Below are positions 8,357-15,989 of a stretch of 26,490 nucleotides of DNA, piece by piece. Within the stretch, counting starts at the first letter, position 1, and the number at the start of each line of letters is the position of its first letter. The notes below the pieces were generated by a model. The model ran no database searches and was not told the DNA's origin. It was given only the letters and a program-made list of their open reading frames with translations. Source of the stretch: Candidatus Tayloriibacteriota bacterium (GTDB lineage Bacteria > Patescibacteriota > Minisyncoccia > Phycocordibacterales > PALSA-1337); assembly GCA_026395105.1 (NCBI GenBank), contig JAPLZH010000024.1, forward strand, positions 1 through 26,490. The letters are read 5' to 3'. Both the position numbers and the translations under genes were made by a program.

Positions 8357-10447
8357 ATGGAAAAAAGCAAAAATTTAGAAAAGTTTTTTAATCCGAAATC
8401 TGTCGCTTTAATCGGCGCGTCTTCTGATAAGAAAAAAGTGGGGTATGCGCTCGCATCAAATTTGCTCGCTGGGGCAAAGAGGGAAATATTTTTCATAAGC
8501 ATAGGCGAGAAGGAAATTTTAGGCCAGAAAACTTTTGCCTCTATTTCGGAAATAAATGATGGAGTGGATTTAGCTATTATCGCTGTCAGGGCTGATATAG
8601 TACCGCAGATAATCAGCGACTGTGCGAAAAAGGGAATAAAGTCTGTGATTATAATCTCCGCCGGATTTAAGGAAGCAGGCGAAGTCGGCAAAAAGCTAGA
8701 GGAGGATGTTTCGGCTTTGGCTATACAGAATGGTATGAGTATTCTCGGTCCGAACTGCCTCGGCACCATAGACTCTCATTCAGATTTAAATGCTTCTTTT
8801 TCTGGTGAAAAGCCACTCGCTGGAGGAATTACTTTTCTTTCGCAGTCTGGAGCGCTCGGAACGTCTGTCATAGACCTCGCGCTCGCGCATGGAGTCGGCT
8901 TCTCTAAATTTATAAGTCTAGGAAATGAGGCAAATTTGACGGAGATAGAATTCTTAGAATTTTTGGCAAAGGACGACTCTACGAAAGCTGTTTTAATTTA
9001 TTTAGAAAAACTTTCGAATGGAGCGGAATTTATGAGACTTGCTTCAGAGATTACAAAGACTAAACCTGTAGTCGTTTTAAAGGCAGGAAGAAGTAAGAGA
9101 GGTTCACAGGCTGTGATGTCTCATACAGGGTCGCTCGCACCTGAGGATTCTGTATTTACGGCGGCTTGTCGCCAGAGCGGAATTATAGTGGCCGAATCTA
9201 TTCGCGAATTTTTTAATTTAGCAAAGCTTTTCCAGATCAGAATTACTAAGCCATTGCAAAATCTGGTGGTTTTGACGAATGGTGGAGGGCCATCTGTAGT
9301 TACATCAGACCTCATAGACCTTTCTAAATCACTGACGCTTGTAGAATTTTCTGAAGAGACAAAGGATGAACTTCGAAAAGTTTTACCGAGCATGGCGGCT
9401 GTCGGAAATCCGGTGGACATTATAGGCGATGCACTTTCTAACCGTTATGAAGATGCTTTGAAAGTCCTTTGCTCTAAAAAGGATATAGAAAAAATAGACG
9501 GAATAGTTCTCATGCTTACTCCCCAAATGATGACTGAGGTGGAGGCTACAGCGAAGCTCGTTATAGAATACAGAAAAGTTTTGCCTATCATCCCAGTATT
9601 TTTAGGGGGACCGATGATACAGCCGGGCGCAGATTTTCTCCGCGGAAACGGCCTCGTGAATTTTAATTTTCCAAAGGATGCTGTAGAGGCGCTAGATGAT
9701 TTAGCGAGGGGCATGGCGAAAAAAGAGATAGCGAAAGCAGTTATAAAAGAGGGCACAGAAAATACCACAGGCACTTCCCGCATGTTACCATTTGCCGAAA
9801 TGGATGAACTTTTAAAGAGCGTTGGCATATCACTTGTCGGCAAATTAGTGAAGAATAAGGCGGGGCTAGCTGAGGCATGGAGTGAAATTCTCGTAAGTGG
9901 CGTGACTAGCGAATCGGCCGAAATTTCCTTTGCCTTAAAAGCTATTTCACCGGATATAATTCATAAGACGGATGCGGGGGCGGTGGCACTAAATATTAGG
10001 ACAAAGGAGGAGGCAGTGGAGGCTTGGGAGAAAATTATGCTAAATATAGCGAAGAATGTTCCCGGAGCCGTGCTCGAGGGAATGCTCTTACAGCCGAAAA
10101 TGTCTGGAAAGGAAATTATAATCGGCATGAAAAGGGATGCAGTATTCGGACCGACCATTCTCTTCGGTCTCGGCGGAATCTTTACAGAAGCCTTAAAAGA
10201 CACTTCACTTCGAATAGCTCCAGTCTCTAAAGAAAACGCAATGCAAATGATAAAAGAAATTCGCGGATCCGGAATCTTATTCGGCCTTCGTGGAGAGAGA
10301 CCTATGAATACGGAAGCGCTTGCAGATTTGATAGTGCGAATTTCTGAGCTATCTATTTTGCATACAGAGATTAAGGAGATTGATTTTAATCCAGTCACTC
10401 TAATAGGTGAGTCAGCGTTCTTAGTGGATGCGAGGATTATGATTTAA
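8357..10447 (+). CDS. Acyl-CoA synthetase (ADP-forming), fused alpha-beta
   Basis: A 696-residue ADP-forming acetate/acyl-CoA ligase, converting acyl-CoA, ADP and phosphate into free acid, CoA and ATP. The domain order is that of fused enzymes: CoA-binding Rossmann domain at the N-terminus (FFNPKSVALIGAS), succinyl-CoA-ligase-like domains (LSQSGALGTSVIDLA), and the S-H-T-G motif with H256 as the likely phosphorylated histidine. An ATP-grasp domain occupies about 465-696 (ISPDIIHKTDAGAVALN; EIIIGMKRDAVFGP; FGLGGIFTE). It looks complete. Sitting after korAB it makes ATP by substrate-level phosphorylation from the acyl-CoA they produce, a typical fermentative ending in genomes lacking respiration. 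No Shine-Dalgarno is visible; a TAAAAT lies 8 bases before the ATG. Confidence 0.88.
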   Translation: MEKSKNLEKFFNPKSVALIGASSDKKKVGYALASNLLAGAKREIFFISIGEKEILGQKTFASISEINDGVDLAIIAVRADIVPQIISDCAKKGIKSVIIISAGFKEAGEVGKKLEEDVSALAIQNGMSILGPNCLGTIDSHSDLNASFSGEKPLAGGITFLSQSGALGTSVIDLALAHGVGFSKFISLGNEANLTEIEFLEFLAKDDSTKAVLIYLEKLSNGAEFMRLASEITKTKPVVVLKAGRSKRGSQAVMSHTGSLAPEDSVFTAACRQSGIIVAESIREFFNLAKLFQIRITKPLQNLVVLTNGGGPSVVTSDLIDLSKSLTLVEFSEETKDELRKVLPSMAAVGNPVDIIGDALSNRYEDALKVLCSKKDIEKIDGIVLMLTPQMMTEVEATAKLVIEYRKVLPIIPVFLGGPMIQPGADFLRGNGLVNFNFPKDAVEALDDLARGMAKKEIAKAVIKEGTENTTGTSRMLPFAEMDELLKSVGISLVGKLVKNKAGLAEAWSEILVSGVTSESAEISFALKAISPDIIHKTDAGAVALNIRTKEEAVEAWEKIMLNIAKNVPGAVLEGMLLQPKMSGKEIIIGMKRDAVFGPTILFGLGGIFTEALKDTSLRIAPVSKENAMQMIKEIRGSGILFGLRGERPMNTEALADLIVRISELSILHTEIKEIDFNPVTLIGESAFLVDARIMI

Positions 10448-10462
10448 AGTCGGCCGGCGATT

Positions 10463-10490
10463 TTGGCTTTCCGTATTTATGTGTTATTAT
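10463..10490 (+). promoter_or_regulatory. Promoter of mntA, leaderless spacing
   Basis: TTGGCT (10463-10468), 16-bp spacer ending in TGT, and TATTAT (10485-10490). Six bases then separate it from ATG 10497. This favours 10497 over the in-frame ATG at 10479, which lies within the promoter spacer. Confidence 0.55.
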
Positions 10491-10496
10491 TTGCAT

Positions 10497-10907
10497 ATGA
10501 ATGAAGAGAAGAAAAAAGTGATAATAGAACTTATGAGAGAAGCTGGCGCTGTCGTCGGTTATCTTTTCGGTTCGTATGCACGCGGTACTGCAGGAGCGCT
10601 TAGTGACTTAGATGTGGCTGTGGCTTTTCCTATGATTATTAGTGAAAATGAGCAGGAGAATCGCATTGAAAATATTCGCGGTAATTTAGAGAAAATTTAC
10701 GGCAAAGATAAAGTGGATGTGATTAATGTGCCTCGCCTTAAAAACCCTCTACTTCGATACATAATTACCCTCGGCGAAGGTAAAGTCCTTTTTTCTGATG
10801 ATAGATCACTTCTTAACCGCCTAGCACATTTTGCACTAACTGATTATGAAGATACAAAGCCACTCAGGGCTATTCAAGGCGAAGCGCTTAAGAAACTTTT
10901 TATATAA
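10497..10907 (+). CDS. mntA: MntA-type minimal nucleotidyltransferase antitoxin
   Basis: A 136-residue minimal nucleotidyltransferase. The catalytic signature GSX10DXD is exact: G25-S26, ten residues, D37-L38-D39 (FGSYARG then SDLDVAV). In type VII toxin-antitoxin systems MntA inactivates its partner HepT by adding AMP to a tyrosine. The gene ends 3 bases before a HepT-like gene, the standard order. The start at 10497 is set by the promoter at 10463-10490. The catalytic residues are intact, so I expect an active antitoxin. Confidence 0.85.
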   Translation: MNEEKKKVIIELMREAGAVVGYLFGSYARGTAGALSDLDVAVAFPMIISENEQENRIENIRGNLEKIYGKDKVDVINVPRLKNPLLRYIITLGEGKVLFSDDRSLLNRLAHFALTDYEDTKPLRAIQGEALKKLFI

Positions 10908-10910
10908 AAT

Positions 10911-11357
10911 ATGACTAAATTAAACCTCGAATCAATACAGGACAAAGTATTCCGCCTAAAAGCAAATGCTAATTTTATAGCAGATATTATTAAGTTGTCA
11001 GACAGCGATATCCTAAACGGTACGGATATTTCAAAATACATCGCATTAGAACATATGCTTCAGCTTTCTATACAGATTATTCTCGATATCGGTTCACATA
11101 TTCTAGCTGAAGATTTTCATGAGAATCCTGCGACTTATAACGAAGTTATACTAGCTCTAGGTAAGCATGAAATTATTTCTAAAGACTTAGCCGTGGCAAA
11201 TGAAGAAATGGCAAAGTTTAGAAATAAACTAGTGCATGACTATGATAATGTCGATAAGACTAAAGTACTAGAATATGCTCGTTCTGCTCCAGAAATCTTT
11301 TATTCTTTTGGCAAAGCTTACGTCTCCTATATTCAAAAGAGTCCTAACCTAATTTAA
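10911..11357 (+). CDS. hepT: HepT-like ribonuclease toxin (DUF86/HEPN)
   Basis: A 148-residue helical HEPN protein carrying the RX4HXY motif: R104-N-K-L-V-H109-D-Y111. Family members are dimeric RNases or tRNA-targeting toxins, and Y111 is the residue expected to be AMPylated by MntA. It directly follows mntA with a 3-base gap. Its 3' end overlaps the end of the convergent FAD oxidoreductase gene by 9 bases, so no intergenic terminator fits between them and the two transcripts must overlap. Confidence 0.85.
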   Translation: MTKLNLESIQDKVFRLKANANFIADIIKLSDSDILNGTDISKYIALEHMLQLSIQIILDIGSHILAEDFHENPATYNEVILALGKHEIISKDLAVANEEMAKFRNKLVHDYDNVDKTKVLEYARSAPEIFYSFGKAYVSYIQKSPNLI

Positions 11358-12602
11358 CAGTTTTTTGAGGTCAAAATTCGGATCCGCGAGCTCAGCAAGC
11401 TTTGCAGAAATATCCACGTTATTTTCGATTAATTTTGAGATGGCGTTCATTTCGACGGTGCGGTTTATCATTGTAGCGCCGATTAATTCTTTACCGACGG
11501 CTATTATGCGGGCATAGGAATTTATCTCTGGGCTTCCGCGAGGGATTATGACTCTGTCTGGGCCGGCGGAAGCATCCCCGACGAAGGCGATGTTCATACC
11601 GAAACCAGAGGTGGTATAAAATGAGACGAATTTAAAAGGAGTCTTTTTACCCATCATATTCAAAGCGGCCGTGCGTCCCTGTTCTTTTGCATTTACCCAG
11701 TTGCCCATGATGGTGCGCTCTTCGAGTAAAATATCACTGTATTCAGCGACATCTCCTGCGGTCCAGACATCAGGCAAATTTGTCTCTAGAAATTCATTTG
11801 CTAGAATTCCTTTTTGTACTGCTACTCCGCTCGCCTTAATCCACTCTAGTGGATATGTTACGCCGATTCCGCACATAACCATGTCGCATTGAATTTTCGT
11901 TCCATCTTTTAGAATAACGCCTTCTAAAGAGTCAGCACCTAGCACTTCTGCCACTTCCGCATTTTTAATTACTTTTACTCCGGCCTTCGCTAGCGCATCC
12001 TCGAGCATTTTAGCCGATGCGGAGTCTAAAATAGGTTCCCAGAAATATGATTCGCGGAGTAGCATTGTCGTTTCGAGGCCGGCTAATTTCAAAAGGTCTG
12101 CCATTTCGAAGCTAATGAATCCACCACCGACGGTGATCGCTCTCTTTGCCGTCTTAATCTGCTCCATTATTCCTTTGCCATCCTCTAAAGTGCGAAGATA
12201 ATGAATTCCTTTTTTCGTTTTTCCGTCGGCCGTCTTTGCCGAAGGGACATTCCATTCACGGGCATTTACACCGGTCGCTAAAAGGAGTTTTTCATAGGCA
12301 AAAGTGGTGCCGTCAGTAAGGGTCAAAGTTTTAGCTGTAGCATCAAAATTCTTAGCGATTTTTCCACCGAGAAAATCTATGTTATTTGTCTTATACCAAT
12401 CCTCCTTTTTCATCCAAACAGATTCGAAGGGGATTTTACCGAGGAAAAAGTTCGGCTTAGAAAGCATAACTCTGGAGTAAAGTATGTACGGTTCATCGCT
12501 TATTATGCCGACACGGCCTTCTTTATCATTTTCTCGAATAGTTTCTGCTGCAGAGACGCCGGCGGCACCGCCACCGACTATTAGATATTTATATTTATCC
12601 AT
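11349..12602 (-). CDS. FAD/NAD(P)-dependent (ferredoxin/rubredoxin-type) reductase
   Basis: A 417-residue flavoprotein disulfide-reductase-fold enzyme without the redox disulfide. It has an N-terminal FAD Rossmann motif (LIVGGGAAGVSAAETIRE), a second NAD(P)-binding motif (AITVGGGFISFEMADLL) and the C-terminal FAD-binding 'WTAGDVAEY' block. The usual CxxxxC is replaced by 'PYILYSRVMLSK', as in rubredoxin, ferredoxin and AIF-like NADH reductases. It is the last gene of the iscS-iscU-nfu-ferredoxin operon, 31 bases after the ferredoxin. I infer it passes electrons between NAD(P)H and that ferredoxin. No Shine-Dalgarno precedes the ATG; the upstream bases are AT-rich. Confidence 0.8.
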   Translation of the reverse strand: MDKYKYLIVGGGAAGVSAAETIRENDKEGRVGIISDEPYILYSRVMLSKPNFFLGKIPFESVWMKKEDWYKTNNIDFLGGKIAKNFDATAKTLTLTDGTTFAYEKLLLATGVNAREWNVPSAKTADGKTKKGIHYLRTLEDGKGIMEQIKTAKRAITVGGGFISFEMADLLKLAGLETTMLLRESYFWEPILDSASAKMLEDALAKAGVKVIKNAEVAEVLGADSLEGVILKDGTKIQCDMVMCGIGVTYPLEWIKASGVAVQKGILANEFLETNLPDVWTAGDVAEYSDILLEERTIMGNWVNAKEQGRTAALNMMGKKTPFKFVSFYTTSGFGMNIAFVGDASAGPDRVIIPRGSPEINSYARIIAVGKELIGATMINRTVEMNAISKLIENNVDISAKLAELADPNFDLKKLLN

Positions 12603-12633
12603 TTATTTAAAATTGCTTAGATTATTTTGAAAT

Positions 12634-12894
12634 TTACTTAGGAAAAACCTGTTTGCCTTCTTTGTCAAAAAGAAGAATAGCTTTAGTAGGGCAAGATTCT
12701 GCGGACATGACGAGAGTGGTGTCATCGACTGCATTCGGATCTATGACGATGGCCTTATTTTCCCCGTCTAGCTCATAAGTAGCGCCACTAACAGCGATGC
12801 ATGATGCTGCACCTATGCAAAGATCTCTATCTACTACTACTTTGCTAATCTTTGAACCCTCTTTATTTCTTATATATTCTTTTGTATTTGCCAT
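12634..12894 (-). CDS. Small ferredoxin, three-cysteine type
   Basis: An 86-residue ferredoxin with a C26-I-G-A-A-S-C32 motif and a distant C68-P. The second Cys of the usual CxxCxxC is replaced by Ala, the pattern seen in [3Fe-4S] ferredoxins (or a [4Fe-4S] with a non-Cys ligand). It lies between nfu and the FAD reductase. A role as electron donor in Fe-S assembly, or as acceptor for the 2-oxoacid oxidoreductase encoded at 5721-8326, is inference. A single-cluster protein is smaller than the 2[4Fe-4S] ferredoxins usually used by that enzyme. Confidence 0.8.
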   Translation of the reverse strand: MANTKEYIRNKEGSKISKVVVDRDLCIGAASCIAVSGATYELDGENKAIVIDPNAVDDTTLVMSAESCPTKAILLFDKEGKQVFPK

Positions 12895-12908
12895 TTTATT
12901 TTTATTAA

Positions 12909-13145
12909 TTAATCATTTTTCAAAACGATGCCTTTTATGCTAGGAATTTCTGCTTTGAGAATCCCTCCTATGAGATTATTATACGTCAAGTCGGCCATTC
13001 CACAATGTGCACAGGCGCCAGTTATGCGAAGGGTAACAATGCCCGCTTTTACATTCTCTAAATGCACATCACCACCGTGCATTTGTATATACGGGCGCAC
13101 TTTCATGAGAATTTTCTCTATTTTTTTAATCAGTATCGACGCCAT
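12909..13145 (-). CDS. NifU C-terminal/Nfu-type Fe-S scaffold
   Basis: A 78-residue stand-alone Nfu domain: KVRPYIQMHGGDVHLE followed by the cluster-binding C45-A-H-C48 (family CxxC). Nfu dimers carry a [4Fe-4S] cluster and deliver it to apoproteins. Its start overlaps the 3' end of the iscU-like gene by 20 bases, so the two are translationally coupled. Together they resemble a split NifU: scaffold plus Nfu domain as separate proteins. Confidence 0.85.
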   Translation of the reverse strand: MASILIKKIEKILMKVRPYIQMHGGDVHLENVKAGIVTLRITGACAHCGMADLTYNNLIGGILKAEIPSIKGIVLKND

Positions 13146-13833
13146 AGTATTTTTCCCTATAAAATCTGACGAGTTCCTCTACTTCAGGCAAACATTCAGG
13201 GTAGCCTATGCCGACTTTCGTTCTTTTTTGCACTTCTTCTACTGTTTGTGCGCCTTCGAGCACTGCTTCCTCTATATCAGCCTCCGTCACTTTAGTATTC
13301 GGATCTATCACTTTTTCGCCGTCCGTGACTATACGGCTAAACTGATTCGTCTTTTTAAACCAGTCATTAATAGCGGTGCGAAGGGCTTTATCGCCGAGGA
13401 CAGAGCAGTGGATTTTTCGATCTGGGAGACCGCCTAAGCGCTTCATAATGTCCTGTGGTCTCACCTCTAATGCACGGTCGAGCAACATTCCTCCTTTTTC
13501 TGTGATCATGACAGAAAGCATGGAGGTAGCAGCGACAGCACTCGCACAGCCGAAAGTGCGCCATTTAAATTCTTTAATTTTATCTTTTTTAGGGTCGATT
13601 TTTAGCCAAACGCGCATGACGTCTCCGCATGCGGGCGAGCCGACTATTCCTTCGCCGTCATATTTCGCAGAATCTGGATTTTCCCATAGAAGATTTTTTG
13701 GCTTAAAAAAGTGATCTCGCACAGTCTTTGAATATGCCCAGGAATTTCCTGTAAATTTATTCACCACATCCGGCTTTGATTTTACGGATTTTTTGGCGGT
13801 CTTTTTTTCAGTTTTCTCTATTTTTTTAGGCAT
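13126..13833 (-). CDS. IscU/NifU N-terminal-type Fe-S scaffold with extra C-terminal domain
   Basis: A 235-residue scaffold protein. The three ligand cysteines are C69 (SPACGD), C96 (TFGCAS) and C143 (KIHCSV), with the conserved D71. Ahead of the fold is a Lys-rich tail of about 30 residues. After it, from about 170, comes a segment like the [2Fe-2S] BFD-like middle domain of NifU (TEADIEEAVLEGAQTVEEVQ, then TKVGIGYPECLPEVEEL). Only one Cys remains where the family has four, so that domain probably no longer binds a cluster. The gene overlaps iscS by 8 bases upstream and nfu downstream. Confidence 0.82.
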   Translation of the reverse strand: MPKKIEKTEKKTAKKSVKSKPDVVNKFTGNSWAYSKTVRDHFFKPKNLLWENPDSAKYDGEGIVGSPACGDVMRVWLKIDPKKDKIKEFKWRTFGCASAVAATSMLSVMITEKGGMLLDRALEVRPQDIMKRLGGLPDRKIHCSVLGDKALRTAINDWFKKTNQFSRIVTDGEKVIDPNTKVTEADIEEAVLEGAQTVEEVQKRTKVGIGYPECLPEVEELVRFYREKYYGVDTD

Positions 13834-15163
13834 TTCTTTTCTTTCTTAAAAAGTGTGGAGTTTTTCCTCCGACAAAGGCGCGCGGATCGGACATTTTTTC
13901 CTTTTGATCAACTTTTAAATTCAATGGCGAAATATGGCGCAGAGTTTCCACTATTTTCGGCAAATGTTTGAGCACATATTCTATATCACTTTTAGTGGTC
14001 TCGCTACTTAAAGTAAAGCGCATACTGCTATGCACGAATTCATAAGGATTTCCGATAGCCGAAAGCACAGAAGATGGCTCTAAGCTCTCTGAATTACAGG
14101 CTGAGCCCGTGCTAATCATTATTCCATGTGCGTCTAAGTGCAAAAGGAGAGCCTCACCCTCAATGTCTAAAATGGAAACGTTTAAGAAATTCGGAAGTCT
14201 TTTTTCTGGATGGCCATTTAAAACAACCTTCTGAATATTTTTGAAAATATTTTTTTCTAGCAAATCCCGAAGTTTTCTAATCTCTTCGATCTTACTTTTT
14301 TTGCCAGATTTTCCTTTGCCTTTATTTTTCTCGCTGATTTCAAGTGCTCGAGCGAAGCCTACGATGCTCGGCACATTTTCTGTGCCTGCCCGCACTCTAT
14401 TCTGCTGGCTTCCGCCGTAGATTATTGGATTTATTTTTGTTCCTCTTTTTATATACAGCCCGCCGATTCCTTTCGGTCCGCCGATTTTATGCGCGGATAG
14501 AGTCATTAAATCCACGCCTAGGTTTTCCACATTAATGTCTAAATAGGCGCTGGCCTGACTAGCGTCTGTGTGGAAATATGGCAAATGGCCGGCGCGCGCA
14601 TTCGCATCCGCGCCGGCCGTCTTTGCCTTCTGTCTTTTTATAATCTCCGAAATCTCGCGAATCGGCTGAATAGTACCGGTTTCACTATCGGCCATTGTGA
14701 CAGAGACGAGCAATGTCTTTTCATTTAATGCCTTCTCCAAATAAGGAATCTTCAAAAGCCCGTTTTTATCCACCGGAATTTCTACTATTTCAAAACCCTC
14801 TTTTTTCAATGCTTCACAAACAGAAAAAATTCCTTTATGCTCGACGCTCGAAATTATTATTCTATTTCCGAATTCTTTATTTGCCCTCGCTATGCCCGCT
14901 ATAGCTAAATTATCCGCTTCCGTCGCTCCGCCTGTAAAGACGAATTCATCAGGCCGAGAATGAATAATTCCAGAAATTCTCGCTAATGATTCATTAATAG
15001 CCGAACGGGAAATCCGGCCGAGCTCATAAAGATTCGAAGGATTGCCGTATTTTTCGCTAAAAAAAGGCATCATGGCCTTAAGAACCTCTTTGTGTAAAGG
15101 GGTAGTAGAGGCATTGTCTAGATTAATCGGTTTTCTTTTCATATCTATGGCAATAGTATGCAT
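13826..15163 (-). CDS. iscS: Cysteine desulfurase (IscS/NifS)
   Basis: A 445-residue PLP enzyme that takes sulfur from cysteine for Fe-S assembly and tRNA thiolation. Visible motifs are the N-terminal LDNASTTP, GGATEADNLAIAG, HTDASQASA, the PLP lysine in SAHKIGGPKG (K226), the GGSQQNRVRAGTEN block, and the active-site cysteine in STGSACNSES (C356). The A-C-N-S context is that of class I (IscS/NifS) enzymes. A charged insertion (about 278-295; KNKGKGKSGKKSK) is unusual. A second start, MKRKP at 15142, is possible; the -10 at 15173-15178 favours 15163. It is the first gene of the five-gene minus-strand operon and diverges from rplY. Confidence 0.88.
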   Translation of the reverse strand: MHTIAIDMKRKPINLDNASTTPLHKEVLKAMMPFFSEKYGNPSNLYELGRISRSAINESLARISGIIHSRPDEFVFTGGATEADNLAIAGIARANKEFGNRIIISSVEHKGIFSVCEALKKEGFEIVEIPVDKNGLLKIPYLEKALNEKTLLVSVTMADSETGTIQPIREISEIIKRQKAKTAGADANARAGHLPYFHTDASQASAYLDINVENLGVDLMTLSAHKIGGPKGIGGLYIKRGTKINPIIYGGSQQNRVRAGTENVPSIVGFARALEISEKNKGKGKSGKKSKIEEIRKLRDLLEKNIFKNIQKVVLNGHPEKRLPNFLNVSILDIEGEALLLHLDAHGIMISTGSACNSESLEPSSVLSAIGNPYEFVHSSMRFTLSSETTKSDIEYVLKHLPKIVETLRHISPLNLKVDQKEKMSDPRAFVGGKTPHFLRKKRNA

Positions 15164-15172
15164 GTAATGAGC

Positions 15173-15178
15173 ATAATA
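15173..15178 (-). promoter_or_regulatory. -10 box of the iscS operon
   Basis: TATTAT on the minus strand, ending 9 bases before the ATG at 15163, so the leader would be only a few bases. No convincing -35 at 17 bp; ATGACA lies about 20 bp upstream. Confidence 0.4.
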
Positions 15179-15228
15179 CTCAAATTTTGCACTTTTTCTG
15201 TCATTTTAATTAAAGTTAAAATAAAAAG

Positions 15229-15257
15229 TTGATTTTTTGCCTGATATAATGTAGACT
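15229..15257 (+). promoter_or_regulatory. Promoter of rplY, near-leaderless
   Basis: TTGATT (15229-15234), 17-bp spacer, TAGACT (15252-15257), then 8 bases to ATG 15266. An extended -10 TGA-TATAAT at 15242-15250 inside the spacer could give a second start with a leader of about 8 nt. Confidence 0.55.
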
Positions 15258-15265
15258 CTCTCGGT

Positions 15266-15961
15266 ATGCAATACAATCTTACTATCGAAAAGCGAGACAA
15301 AAAAGCAAAGCTAGATATGCTTAAAAAGGCAGGAAAGATGCCCGCTGTTATGTATGGCCCTAAAACAGAGTCTACATCTATTTGTGTTACGCTCGTTGAT
15401 TTTGAAAAAGTCTTTAAAAAGGCTGGTGAATCATCTATCGTCGAATTAAACGGCTTAGGTGAGGCTCAGGATTCTCTAATTCATGCCATAGACTTCGATC
15501 CAGTCACTGATATTCCTCGTCATGCTGATTTTTACATTATAGAAAAGGGTAAAAAAGTTCAGGTAGCCATCCCTATAACCTTTGCCGGAGTAGCTCCAGC
15601 AGTTAAGGAAAAGGGTGGAATTCTCGTTAAGGTTATGCGTGAATTAAAAATCGAAGCTTCACCGAAGGATCTCCCTCATGAAATCATCGTAGATATTAGC
15701 TCACTTCTAGAATTCGACAGCCGAGTTTCAGCTAGAGATATTAAACTTCCAGCCGGCGTTACACTTATGGCTCATCCTGAAGAAACTGTAGCTTCTATCG
15801 CTCAGGTACAGGAAGAGAAGGAAGAAGTATCTACAGCAGTGGACATGTCTACTATAGAAGTAGAAAAGAAGGGTAAGGAGGCAAAGGAAGGTGAAATCGG
15901 AGCTGATGGAAAGGCTGACGCTGGTGCAGAAAAGGCAGATAAGGGTGAAAAGAAGAAATAA
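15266..15961 (+). CDS. rplY: Ribosomal protein bL25 (CTC/TL5 type)
   Basis: A 231-residue bL25 of the long two-domain form that binds 5S rRNA. It has the N-terminal L25 beta-barrel (about 1-90; KAGKMPAVMYGPK, and HAIDFDPVTDIPRHADFY at its end) and the C-terminal TL5/CTC domain (about 91-190; GVAPAVKEKGGILV, LKIEASPKDLPHEIIVD). A low-complexity Lys/Glu/Ala tail follows. The short leader leaves little room for RNA-based autoregulation. It diverges from the Fe-S operon across a 102-bp gap holding both promoters. Confidence 0.9.
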   Translation: MQYNLTIEKRDKKAKLDMLKKAGKMPAVMYGPKTESTSICVTLVDFEKVFKKAGESSIVELNGLGEAQDSLIHAIDFDPVTDIPRHADFYIIEKGKKVQVAIPITFAGVAPAVKEKGGILVKVMRELKIEASPKDLPHEIIVDISSLLEFDSRVSARDIKLPAGVTLMAHPEETVASIAQVQEEKEEVSTAVDMSTIEVEKKGKEAKEGEIGADGKADAGAEKADKGEKKK

Positions 15962-15973
15962 ACTATTTGTTTG

Positions 15974-15982
15974 TGATATAAT
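15974..15982 (+). promoter_or_regulatory. Extended -10 of the transglycosylase gene
   Basis: TGA-TATAAT at 15974-15982, with 7 bases to the GTG at 15990. No -35 is evident. The element sits in the 28-bp gap after rplY and fixes the GTG as start. Confidence 0.6.
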
Positions 15983-15989
15983 ACAGAGC

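Noticed and set aside
8338..10398. Long minus-strand open frames opposite the acyl-CoA synthetase
   Set aside because: They mirror a strongly conserved plus-strand gene and have Ser/Phe/Ile-rich compositions typical of antisense shadows.
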